Positions 10,473 through 18,062 of a stretch of 22,863 nucleotides of DNA are shown piece after piece. Positions within the stretch are counted from its first letter, which is position 1; every line of letters begins with the position of its first letter. This DNA is from a virus, in the IMG/VR virus record IMGVR_UViG_3300032665_000199, positions 1-22,863 of that record; one strand, 5' to 3'. The position numbers and the translations under genes are program-made. A model generated the notes under the pieces. It searched no databases and had not been told where the DNA came from. It saw only the letters and a program-made list of their open reading frames with translations.

Positions 10473-11942
10473 TTATCTGCGTGCTCTGCCCAAATCTACT
10501 GACTTGGATTTATTAGATTTACCCAAAACATCTGCGCCAATACTGTGTGCAGTTCCTGCCTTGGTAATTTTTGCCGCAGTTTGCTTGTCGCCCCAAGCGG
10601 TAGTTTGAACTTTGGTTAACTCTTCCAAGAGTTTACCTTTTTCAATAATATTTCTTACATATAACTCGCCATTTTTCTTAGTTTCAACTTTGGCACGTAT
10701 TGTAATTAATATATTTTTGGGATCATTTACATCATGAATATTGATTTCAGGTCTTGCCTTTGTATCAACATAAGTAGCAGTCATATCGACTGATTTAAAT
10801 TTTTCAACTAGATTGTTAAAGCGTAAAATTTTAAAGCCACCTTTGTCAAATTGAACTAGTTCAACTGCCGGATCATCTAGTGTTGCAAAGAATGTAACTG
10901 CCTTTGCTACATGACTAACAAATTCTGCTTCCCCCTTAGGGCCTGATTTTTTAAGACCAGCAGACAATTTTTTAGCAACTTTTTCATACATCATTTTCAG
11001 TGCGTCAAATTGATCTTGGCCCTGAGCTTTCTCATATTCCTTTAACCATGGTGTTACATCAATACCAAAGTAACTCCATAACTTAAGCATACTTGCACTT
11101 TCGCTCCCACCAACTTGACCAAACTGTTTTACCGGACCAGCTTTTAAACTTGCATTAAGTTTTAAACGTCTCATATTACCAGTTTTAGGATCTCTGATTG
11201 CAACCCACACATCAATCTTACTGGAGCTTTCACTAGCTGCACCATCGCAAATAATTGCAATATCGTCTGCACGACCATTCAAATAAAAATACTTGCTATA
11301 ACGTTCTGCACGTTCGCTATTAACATATGCGACAGCACTGGAAAATTCATTTTTTAATAAATCACGTTTAGCTAGATCCATTAAATCTTGATAGGGTTTA
11401 GTTTTTAATACAAGTTTATATGTGACACGATCTGCGTGTTTATGGTTACTATCCTGTACATCAACTTGATACATATCTGTACCAACATTCTTTAATTGGT
11501 TTAATACTTTAGCAATGTCATCAGCTGACACCATGCCAATACCTTCAGCACTCTCACGTTTAGTAAACTTGGCAAACATAGCGGCACCCAGAATACCTTC
11601 AGCAAGTTCTCCTCGATTTGCTAAGTTACCTGAATGAACAAAATAAGAGTCCGGAGTTCCATTGACTACAAAGTATTGATCGTTTATATCTTTAAATACC
11701 CATTGTGTTTTTCCGCTACCAAATTGAACTTCTATCTCATTAGGATCAACTTCTGAAGGATCAACAATAGTAACCGGATCATCTGTATTAATACCTTGAA
11801 CACTAAGAGCAGCAATAAGTTGTTGCCCCTTTACTCCGTCACTGAATAGGTATGCCGTTCCGTAAGGGTATTTGTTTAGGTCCGAAACAGAAGCTTCGTT
11901 AATTTGTTCTAGTTTGGTTAATAGTTCGCGAATAGTAGTCAT
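10473..11942 (-). CDS. 489-aa phage protein, possible PD-(D/E)xK-like nuclease fold
   Basis: Unrecognised by name. The N-terminus (MTTIRELLTKLEQINEA) is of a kind common at the start of marine T4-like phage proteins. In the middle, a helix RGELAEGILGAAMFAKF (110-126), a strand SSKIDVWVAI with D244, and the strand RLKLNASLKAG with K267 are followed by KQFGQVGG and a region of helices. This order (acidic helix, D, x-x-K strand) resembles PD-(D/E)xK nucleases, with Ser in place of the usual Glu/Asp before K, so catalysis is uncertain. The C-terminal third is lysine-rich. TAAATACT ends five bases before the ATG and no ribosome binding site is seen. It is the last gene of the recombination/radical-SAM run, 14 bases after the methyltransferase. 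A virion protein is the main alternative. Confidence 0.75.
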   Translation of the reverse strand: MTTIRELLTKLEQINEASVSDLNKYPYGTAYLFSDGVKGQQLIAALSVQGINTDDPVTIVDPSEVDPNEIEVQFGSGKTQWVFKDINDQYFVVNGTPDSYFVHSGNLANRGELAEGILGAAMFAKFTKRESAEGIGMVSADDIAKVLNQLKNVGTDMYQVDVQDSNHKHADRVTYKLVLKTKPYQDLMDLAKRDLLKNEFSSAVAYVNSERAERYSKYFYLNGRADDIAIICDGAASESSSKIDVWVAIRDPKTGNMRRLKLNASLKAGPVKQFGQVGGSESASMLKLWSYFGIDVTPWLKEYEKAQGQDQFDALKMMYEKVAKKLSAGLKKSGPKGEAEFVSHVAKAVTFFATLDDPAVELVQFDKGGFKILRFNNLVEKFKSVDMTATYVDTKARPEINIHDVNDPKNILITIRAKVETKKNGELYVRNIIEKGKLLEELTKVQTTAWGDKQTAAKITKAGTAHSIGADVLGKSNKSKSVDLGRARR

Positions 11943-11955
11943 AGTTTAGTATTTA

Positions 11956-12711
11956 TTAGTTTTTAGCGAAACGCCAATCCTTGTCTAACCAAGTAAACAT
12001 CAAATCTTCTTGACGCACATAACCATAATTGTTTAAACTAGTTATTGCACTATCGTTTATTAGATTTAGATCTGCTAGATCAAACCAACTTGTACTTGCG
12101 GGCTCTAAGGGATCTGCACTTTTGTAAACTGCGAAATGCATCCAGGCGTTGTTGGTATCCATCCACACGTAACAATCCCTGCAATCAAATCCATTAACTG
12201 CTAACATATACATCAAATTACAGACATTGTAGTGATAATAGCATCCACTAATACTGCGAGTATGTATTCTGTTGTATTGATATGTTTGGTGTTGGGGCAG
12301 GCTTAAAACCAGCATACCGTTTGTATTCATCATCTGATTCCAGTTTTTAAGGGTGTTGAGAGGATTAAGTGCATACTGGAAACTGTTATGACTCCACATC
12401 AAATCAATGTTTACCGGTATTACTCGACCATCTTCAAAATTTGCCTGTATCGGGGTAATATTGGGCGTTTCTAATATTTCTGGCTCAATTTGTTTGATAT
12501 TGGTATCTACAGCAAAACATTTATATTCGTGCGGTTCTGGTGGATCATCTCTAGTTGTTAATTCGGCCCACCATTTTATATCCATTCCACTACCGCACCC
12601 CATATCAGCAACAGTACGAATACTATCCATGAAACTGTCATATTCATACAACAATGTTAATATCTGTTTACTATGATTATGACTATCTATTACATTTTTA
12701 AATTGATCCAT
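11956..12711 (-). CDS. Class I SAM-dependent methyltransferase, 251 aa
   Basis: A Rossmann-type methyltransferase. Motif I is TVADMGCGSGMD (residues 33-44), with the acidic end of strand 2 in KCFAVDTN. Motif IV/post-II is IDLMWSHNSFQYALNPLNTLKNW, followed by a NTNGMLVLSLPQ strand 5. The middle pattern (short-lived query of the form vwshnvl-l-p) matches the Methyltransf_11/23-like small-molecule, lipid or peptide methyltransferases rather than DNA methylases; no DPPY or NPPF motif is present. The C-terminal part has several tryptophans and tyrosines, possibly acceptor binding. The start ATG 12711 overlaps the end of the upstream 83-aa gene by 14 bases, so it is translated from the same mRNA as uvsY and the radical SAM genes. 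The substrate is unknown; the operon suggests the product of those enzymes. Confidence 0.82.
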   Translation of the reverse strand: MDQFKNVIDSHNHSKQILTLLYEYDSFMDSIRTVADMGCGSGMDIKWWAELTTRDDPPEPHEYKCFAVDTNIKQIEPEILETPNITPIQANFEDGRVIPVNIDLMWSHNSFQYALNPLNTLKNWNQMMNTNGMLVLSLPQHQTYQYNRIHTRSISGCYYHYNVCNLMYMLAVNGFDCRDCYVWMDTNNAWMHFAVYKSADPLEPASTSWFDLADLNLINDSAITSLNNYGYVRQEDLMFTWLDKDWRFAKN

Positions 12712-12949
12712 CTGTTAATATATCCAATACCACTGTTTGTTTAAATTTTTTAAGGCGGGGTTCAAGTTGGTGGCAGGCTTTGGCTATATCGTTTGGTTCA
12801 CCCCAGGCACGTTGTGTTGCTAAATGGCTTGCCCATATGGCACAACTTTCTTTTGCTATCTCAACGTCTAATGCATTATGGTACGGGCGTGCACGGCAAC
12901 AGGCATTGTACTCTGATAATAACTCATCTGCACGTTGATGCCAGTCCAT
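12698..12949 (-). CDS. Small protein, 83 aa
   Basis: MDWHQRADELLSEYNACCRARPYHNALDVEIAKESCAIW and onward: mostly helical, with three cysteines near the N-terminus (residues 17, 18, 34) and a basic C-terminal helix (EPRLKKFKQ). No family recognised. ATG 12949 shares its A with the uvsY stop codon (TAATG), and the end overlaps the methyltransferase start, so it is embedded in the operon. The frame is open further upstream to 13045, but that part overlaps uvsY. Tight packing supports that it is real. Confidence 0.72.
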   Translation of the reverse strand: MDWHQRADELLSEYNACCRARPYHNALDVEIAKESCAIWASHLATQRAWGEPNDIAKACHQLEPRLKKFKQTVVLDILTDGSI

Positions 12950-13401
12950 TATACTACCACATCCTCCATTCCTGCAGTTCTTAACCGAACCACATGTCCC
13001 AACATAAAGTTTTTGCTCTCTATACCCTTCATAACTCCCAACCATTTGTTACGCAACAATGCCACCTCATTGATAATTGTTTCCATGTCAATAACTTCAT
13101 CTTCGGCCTCTGCGTACTTCTCAGCATCTCTGCTAGTCAGCGCCCTTGCATAGGCTTCCAAATATTTTTTATAATATGTTTGTCTTATTTTGCGTAATTG
13201 TATATTTAAATAATTTAATACTGCCTCAATCTCTTGTAGTTGATTGAATCTGTGCTCAGTCAATCCCGGAAGATTGCTCAAAGCACGTTCTATATTTCCC
13301 TGTATCTTTATTTCGCCTTTAGCTGAGATTAATTCGGCTTCATAGTAACTTATAAAAGAAGGAATTTGCCCAAGGTCAGCTACAATTTTATTGTAAAACA
13401 T
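12949..13401 (-). CDS. uvsY: UvsY-like recombination mediator, 150 aa
   Basis: Resembles the UvsY of marine T4-like phages: a mostly helical protein with YYKKYLEAYARALTSRDAEKY in the middle and NEVALLRNKWLGVMKGIESK plus NFMLGHVVRLRTAGMED at the C-terminus. UvsY (about 137-150 aa) helps load the recombinase UvsX on gp32-covered single-stranded DNA, and both partners are encoded nearby. ATG 13401 lies 14 bases inside the end of the upstream radical SAM gene. It is separated from uvsX by a radical SAM gene and a 76-aa gene, which is not the arrangement in T4 itself. The family call is by similarity of the C-terminal part. Confidence 0.85.
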   Translation of the reverse strand: MFYNKIVADLGQIPSFISYYEAELISAKGEIKIQGNIERALSNLPGLTEHRFNQLQEIEAVLNYLNIQLRKIRQTYYKKYLEAYARALTSRDAEKYAEAEDEVIDMETIINEVALLRNKWLGVMKGIESKNFMLGHVVRLRTAGMEDVVV

Positions 13402-14644
13402 TCTTTAATACCTCGCTTAACCATGGAAAAGTCTTTTGCCAATTTAAATTTCTTCTTGAATCAATAGCATCTAAATATGCAACCAATTTTACTTGCAACT
13501 CGTGTTTGTTGATAGTGGTATTATTAGACAAAGTTTTACAGATACCATTGAGAGTCTGGCGTGTATTCTCAATATCAAACGAATCACCGATTAAGTATTC
13601 TTTTACTTTTTCTAAGTAAGGCTCCCATAACGAATATTCAAATGCACTTGCACTTAGTAGGTGCTGATCAATTGGTAGTGTTAAATGCATATACCAAGAT
13701 ATTGGTTTTGTTTTATTCCATTCAACAAACTTTTCTGCCAACAATGGCATACTTGTTATACTTAGACTATTTACAGTTGACAGTATACTTAATCTTAGAA
13801 AATCAAATTGTAGCAGATAATTAAAGTTACTATCAAATATATCACAATCAAATCCATATCTAACGTACTCTTGTTCAGGACCCCAACTATCAACGCTACA
13901 AAGTATATCTAATCTTTTTATTTTATGATCTTTATATAATTGTTCTAGTGAGTTTATACTCTTACGCAAATTGGCCGGTTTAACAATTAGATTTGTAATA
14001 ACGCTTAATTCTAATTTTGGATTAGGATGAGTGTTTATAAATTCAATTAATCGTTCAAAATCAGCCTGGATAAATGGCTCTCCGCCCAAAATATGCAATC
14101 TATGTAATTTCTCAAAATTTTTGTCTAGCCATTCCCACATCAATGGTGCCAACTCATTGTAATTATTTTTTGTTAATGTACTATTACTATTATCCAACAA
14201 TACGGATCCAAACTTTTTATTTTCTTTTTGTATGCTTGAACTAAAAGATTCGTTGCAGTACAAACAACTCAAATTACAAGTATTATTAAAAAATACTTCA
14301 AGTATAACTGGATTGATATTAGTTAATTTAGGATTAGTATTTAATTCCTGAGGGTAAACAAAAGGGATAGTATTTTGAAAGTTTCGATCACTGTACCCAC
14401 CCGAGTCTTCGATATTTTTACAATACTCACACCCAGCACCAGGCCAGTTACCTTCTAACATCTCTTGCCTTGCTTTTATTTTTTCAGGTAAATTATGAAA
14501 ATTAAAAAAATTTTCCTTATTGAGAGTACCAATGCTTGACCGATGACAACTAGCAGTTTTGCCGGTAGTTAGATATACTGTACTCCATGCCCATTTTAAT
14601 CTACAAGCTGTGTTAGTCTCGATTGGGAAATATTTGTTTGCCAT
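13388..14644 (-). CDS. Twitch/SPASM-like radical SAM protein, 418 aa (copy 1)
   Basis: A radical SAM enzyme with CxxxCxxC at C123, C127 and C130 (NNTCNLSCLYCNES) binding the SAM-reducing 4Fe-4S cluster, and the SAM-contacting GGEP at 187-190. Upstream of the core, C14, C33, C72 and C75 form a four-cysteine set of the twitch/SPASM kind, likely an auxiliary cluster, in N-terminal rather than the usual C-terminal position. SPASM/twitch enzymes commonly modify ribosomal peptides or other substrates by radical chemistry; the target here is unknown. The start ATG 14644 directly follows the TAG of the 76-aa gene. The C-terminus has a long extra helical domain (about residues 290-418) without recognisable motif. 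It is coupled to uvsY downstream. It is the longest of three related genes in the window, and the most AT-rich by eye. Confidence 0.88.
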   Translation of the reverse strand: MANKYFPIETNTACRLKWAWSTVYLTTGKTASCHRSSIGTLNKENFFNFHNLPEKIKARQEMLEGNWPGAGCEYCKNIEDSGGYSDRNFQNTIPFVYPQELNTNPKLTNINPVILEVFFNNTCNLSCLYCNESFSSSIQKENKKFGSVLLDNSNSTLTKNNYNELAPLMWEWLDKNFEKLHRLHILGGEPFIQADFERLIEFINTHPNPKLELSVITNLIVKPANLRKSINSLEQLYKDHKIKRLDILCSVDSWGPEQEYVRYGFDCDIFDSNFNYLLQFDFLRLSILSTVNSLSITSMPLLAEKFVEWNKTKPISWYMHLTLPIDQHLLSASAFEYSLWEPYLEKVKEYLIGDSFDIENTRQTLNGICKTLSNNTTINKHELQVKLVAYLDAIDSRRNLNWQKTFPWLSEVLKNVLQ

Positions 14645-14875
14645 CTAGTACTCGTTTTCGTCCTCGATTGATTCATTGTCGTCATCATTGACATATTCTT
14701 TAAAGGCTTTTGTGAGTATACCGTCTGTTCCACTAAAATGAGCAAGATCAACATCGTTTAACATGTCTACCATAACGCTCATTAAATTATCTGCGGCTTC
14801 TTGACGATCCTTAACTGGAATGTATTGTTTTAAAATTGTGTACGCTTCACCAAGTACTTCTATATCTATGCTCAT
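14645..14875 (-). CDS. Small acidic protein, 76 aa
   Basis: MSIDIEVLGEAYTILKQYI, a helical middle (DRQEAADNLMSVMVDML), then an acidic tail (EYVNDDDNESIEDENEY). ATG 14875 overlaps the uvsX stop (ATGA), indicating translational coupling. No family recognised; similar short acidic genes follow uvsX in marine T4-like phages as far as I recall, so an accessory role to recombination is possible. Confidence 0.72.
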   Translation of the reverse strand: MSIDIEVLGEAYTILKQYIPVKDRQEAADNLMSVMVDMLNDVDLAHFSGTDGILTKAFKEYVNDDDNESIEDENEY

Positions 14876-15939
14876 TCTTCGGTCACCTCTGCTGGTTGTG
14901 TTACTGCGGTTACATGGTGTGGATTTTCTGTATAGTCTTTCATAACTTTGTCAAGACATTCGTCTTCGTTACGTTCCCATGCTTTACGGAACTTTTTAAT
15001 AATAGTGCCGTCTGCTAGTGTATATTTAAGGCTATTACCTTCTTTAGATAATAAACCTTTACCCTCAATCATGTCAACTAAACCACTATAAGGATTCATA
15101 CCTGTTTCATAAGGGATCTTGACTTGCACTGATTCAAAGGGTTTGGCATAACGTGTTTTCATAATCTTACAAGCAGCCCTAATACCATTTACTTCTGAAA
15201 CCTTATTGCCATCTTCATCTTCTTTGAGTTTTAGTTTACGCATAGCAACTACAATACTACTTGCATAGATAAAGCCTTGTCCACCAGAGATCTTGTCATC
15301 TGGATCAAACATATCTTGGCTTGCGTATGTGTGTGCAGTTGTTACTAATCCAATGTTTAAGTTACCAAACATATTAACACAATTACGTACCAATGACGCT
15401 AGTGCTTTTGGCTTACGACCCATGTCACCCTTCATGTCACCAGCTTCAAACTGATTAACGTCTGTGGGTGTTAATAGCATACCTAAACTATCAACCACAA
15501 ATAAAACTTTTGGGCGCTCTCCTTCAGGTATCAATTTATATTCTTTAACAAATTCACTGATCATTTTAGCAACGTCGTCGATCATTGCCATGTTTAGTTT
15601 TAATAGTTTGTCTTCACTGGTGTCTACATTTAAATCATGCAACCATTTTTCATCTAAGGCATTCTCTGTATCAATAAGGATAACATATACCCCTGCTTTT
15701 TGAGCATTGGATACTAAATTACCTGAGCAGATAAAACTTTTACCAGCACCAGATTCTCCGGCAAACACAGTAACTTTGCCTAATGGTACTCCTTTATAAA
15801 AGTCCCCACTAATCAAATAATTTAGTGCATAGTTGTTTGTGCTGATCCAATCAGTAGGATCATTAAAGCCTACACTGATACCGTCAATGCTTTTTGTAAT
15901 TGATTTTCTAAATTTGCTTACGTCAAATGGTTTGCCCAT
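14872..15939 (-). CDS. uvsX: UvsX, RecA-like recombinase, 355 aa
   Basis: A RecA/RAD51 fold ATPase. Walker A is GESGAGKS (61-68), IDTENALD carries the catalytic Glu92, and Walker B is VLFVVDS (145-151). The L1-like region (GMLLTPTDVNQFEAGDMKGD) and the VTTAHTYASQDMFDPDD motif that follows are typical of UvsX, as is the C-terminal domain with KYTLADG. It catalyses homologous strand exchange in phage recombination-dependent replication and repair with gp32 and UvsY. The length is close to that of marine T4-like UvsX. ATG 15939 has TAAGGA about 11 bases upstream and overlaps the upstream radical SAM gene by 17 bases. Its stop overlaps the 76-aa gene. The product call is confident. Confidence 0.96.
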   Translation of the reverse strand: MGKPFDVSKFRKSITKSIDGISVGFNDPTDWISTNNYALNYLISGDFYKGVPLGKVTVFAGESGAGKSFICSGNLVSNAQKAGVYVILIDTENALDEKWLHDLNVDTSEDKLLKLNMAMIDDVAKMISEFVKEYKLIPEGERPKVLFVVDSLGMLLTPTDVNQFEAGDMKGDMGRKPKALASLVRNCVNMFGNLNIGLVTTAHTYASQDMFDPDDKISGGQGFIYASSIVVAMRKLKLKEDEDGNKVSEVNGIRAACKIMKTRYAKPFESVQVKIPYETGMNPYSGLVDMIEGKGLLSKEGNSLKYTLADGTIIKKFRKAWERNEDECLDKVMKDYTENPHHVTAVTQPAEVTEE

Positions 15940-17089
15940 AATTGCTTTCCTTAAGTTTATATAATTGTGTAAAAATTTTACTGCTGTCTAATCCACGCCT
16001 TTGATCTAATAGAGCTAACTGTCTAAATGAGTTTGGTAAGTTTGCTTCATAGGGCATTGTTACATAACTCAAAAGATTTTTATAACTATCTTCTAATAGA
16101 AATCCAGGTTTTTGTTTTATAAGATTAATCAGTTTTTCTTTAATTGATTGTAACTGATTTTTTGGCAAATGTCTAATATTTAGGTAATCCGGAGTCAGCA
16201 ATGCCCCAATTATAAAGCTATTATTATGAAACCCTAGCCCTTTAAGATATTCCACGCAGGTAAACATACTTTGATAGTTTAATAAAAAATATAGCATATT
16301 GAAGGATATTTTGTGATCAAGTCCCTTTATAGTATGCAAATTGTTCAAAAAGTCCTGCCAAGAGCCGCCATAACGAACATATTCGTATTCTTCTTCAATT
16401 GTCTCTACACTGACTGTCCAGTGTACGTTTTTAAACTTGCATACTAGATCAAAAATTTTAGTATCTATTTTACTTAGATTGGTGTTTATTCTCAAATTGA
16501 CGTTGGGGTCAAGTAAATCCAATAGCTCTAAATTTTCTTTCATCAGCAATGGTTCACCCCCAGCTAAGTAAACGTGTTTTAACTTCTTTGCATGGTTAAA
16601 TATGTATTCTTTAAAATCAGCTCGTTGTTGGTCAGTTGGTAATACCTGTGTAGTATTCAATTCACTTGCCCATCGGCTGCTAAATTTTGGGCTACAATAA
16701 ACACATGCTTGATTGCATAAATTAGTCCAACGAATATCCGTCGTGTATAAATCAAAATTTCCATCTTCGTATGTTTTTACCGGGATATCCTTTAATTCTC
16801 TTATGTAAAAAACACGATCGCTGATGATGTCAAAACCCTTTTTATTGTTTTCTAAATCTTTGCAGGTGTGGCAACTAGGCACTGGCAACTTGTTAATAAT
16901 CTTAGATTGTCTTGATTGATTTTCATCGCCTAGCAATATATCCCCAATGTTGTCAATTTTTATATCACCAATTGGCATAGTGTCAGCACTTCTTATACAA
17001 TTTTTAACAATGCCATCAAAATTATACATTAATCCAGTCCAGGGCACAGGGCAAAAATTGGAGTTAGTCAGCATATCTTTTGGGGTCAT
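15923..17089 (-). CDS. Twitch/SPASM-like radical SAM protein, 388 aa (copy 2)
   Basis: N-terminal SPASM-like part: CPVPWTGLMYNFDGIVKNC (C13, C31) and PVPSCHTCKDLE (C73, C76). This is followed by the radical SAM core with CNQACVYC (C125, C129, C132), LAGGEP at 175-180 and VRYGG near residue 240. The CPxxW start is typical of phage-encoded twitch-type radical SAM proteins. The C-terminal part holds long hydrophobic helices of unknown role. The start ATG 17089 overlaps the SDR stop codon (ATGA), and the end overlaps uvsX by 17 bases. The enzyme therefore lies on the uvsX mRNA between a cofactor-type reductase and the recombinase. The substrate is unknown; peptide, carbohydrate and nucleoside modification are all open. 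Confidence 0.88.
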   Translation of the reverse strand: MTPKDMLTNSNFCPVPWTGLMYNFDGIVKNCIRSADTMPIGDIKIDNIGDILLGDENQSRQSKIINKLPVPSCHTCKDLENNKKGFDIISDRVFYIRELKDIPVKTYEDGNFDLYTTDIRWTNLCNQACVYCSPKFSSRWASELNTTQVLPTDQQRADFKEYIFNHAKKLKHVYLAGGEPLLMKENLELLDLLDPNVNLRINTNLSKIDTKIFDLVCKFKNVHWTVSVETIEEEYEYVRYGGSWQDFLNNLHTIKGLDHKISFNMLYFLLNYQSMFTCVEYLKGLGFHNNSFIIGALLTPDYLNIRHLPKNQLQSIKEKLINLIKQKPGFLLEDSYKNLLSYVTMPYEANLPNSFRQLALLDQRRGLDSSKIFTQLYKLKESNYGQTI

Positions 17090-17595
17090 AATAATGATAT
17101 ATCCGGTATAGGTAAATTTTTATTTAATATATCAACTAGTTCCTGCGCCCATATTGCAGGATCGGTACCACCATCACCCTGGGTATTGATTTTCCCAGGA
17201 CGAACTATTGTGAGTTTAATCCCCAATCTCTGATGTCTCAGTTGTTTTACTGCTTCTTCCAACGCAATCTTTTGTGTACGATATTCTACCATACCCAACC
17301 CCGGTATTGTGGGCACAGGTTGTTGTGTCATCATTGTACTGATGTTAATAATATGTTTGCCGGTATTTTGCCACCGTTTAGCTACGTCAAAAAGCAATTC
17401 TGTTTGTGCAAACCCCACTTGTGCATTGTTGATAAACAGGTCACAGGGCTCTATCACACCTGCCAATTTGGGAATTATTCGAATGTTGTAGCCATTGCGT
17501 CTACTTAGACCCACAATCTCATGACCCTGAGATTGATATATTGTTGCCAATGCTTGACCTATTCCGGCACTGTGTCCTGTAATTGCTATTTTCAT
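17086..17595 (-). CDS. Short SDR-family oxidoreductase, 169 aa
   Basis: Short-chain dehydrogenase/reductase fold: the nucleotide-binding TGHSAGIG (6-13, pattern TGxxxGIG), NNA at 56-58, catalytic Ser86 (INIST) and YxxxK at Tyr105 to Lys109, then PGKINTQ. It would oxidise or reduce a hydroxyl/keto group with NAD(P). At 169 aa it is much shorter than the usual 250, lacking much of the region between the cofactor loop and NNA, though all catalytic residues remain. ATGA overlaps at both ends (with the 2OG gene upstream and the radical SAM gene downstream) place it in the same translational string. The substrate is unknown; it may act on the same molecule as the neighbouring radical SAM and 2OG enzymes. 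Confidence 0.82.
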   Translation of the reverse strand: MKIAITGHSAGIGQALATIYQSQGHEIVGLSRRNGYNIRIIPKLAGVIEPCDLFINNAQVGFAQTELLFDVAKRWQNTGKHIINISTMMTQQPVPTIPGLGMVEYRTQKIALEEAVKQLRHQRLGIKLTIVRPGKINTQGDGGTDPAIWAQELVDILNKNLPIPDISLL

Positions 17596-18062
17596 TTTAA
17601 TAATTCTATCGGTTCGTTATGGAATGTAAAACTTGCTATTATGCGCGGTAGATGATGTGCGTCTATTATTTCTACACTATGCTCAATTTGACTATTGAAC
17701 GCTATTGGCAACTTCATGTCCAGTAATTCTGCAACTAATACACCATCAACATACCATCGATTGGCCCATCCACTTGTATTGATTACTGGAAAATTAATTT
17801 TTGCGACTACAGGTAATTCATCTATATGTCTAGTCAAGTGCGAGTTATTTTCTACTAAGGTAATAGCAGCATGCCTAGGTATTAATTTATGTTGTTTAAA
17901 AAAATATTTTAATTCTGTATTTGTGGCCAATAGTTTTTTACAGTCAACAAAATTCCACCCGTATTTAAAATTGTTTGAATCTAAATCTTGTTTTATAAAA
18001 TCATATATATTGCTAGATATTTTATCAATCTCATTACACTCTAACTCTACAAAATATTTCAT
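17592..18062 (-). CDS. 2OG-Fe(II) oxygenase-like protein, 156 aa
   Basis: H79-x-D81 (LTRHIDELP), a conserved VAKINFPVINTSG strand-rich middle, distal H128 (NSQIEHSVEI) and Arg140 (LPRIIASFTF) fit the HxD...H...R set of iron/2-oxoglutarate oxygenases, of the aspartyl-hydroxylase-like kind. The spacing HxD to H is only 47 residues, so it is a compact version. It is cytoplasmic. The start overlaps the radical SAM stop (ATGA) and the end overlaps the SDR start (ATGA). The middle resembles the oxygenase at 1394 in pattern, but not closely in sequence. Confidence 0.68.
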   Translation of the reverse strand: MKYFVELECNEIDKISSNIYDFIKQDLDSNNFKYGWNFVDCKKLLATNTELKYFFKQHKLIPRHAAITLVENNSHLTRHIDELPVVAKINFPVINTSGWANRWYVDGVLVAELLDMKLPIAFNSQIEHSVEIIDAHHLPRIIASFTFHNEPIELLK

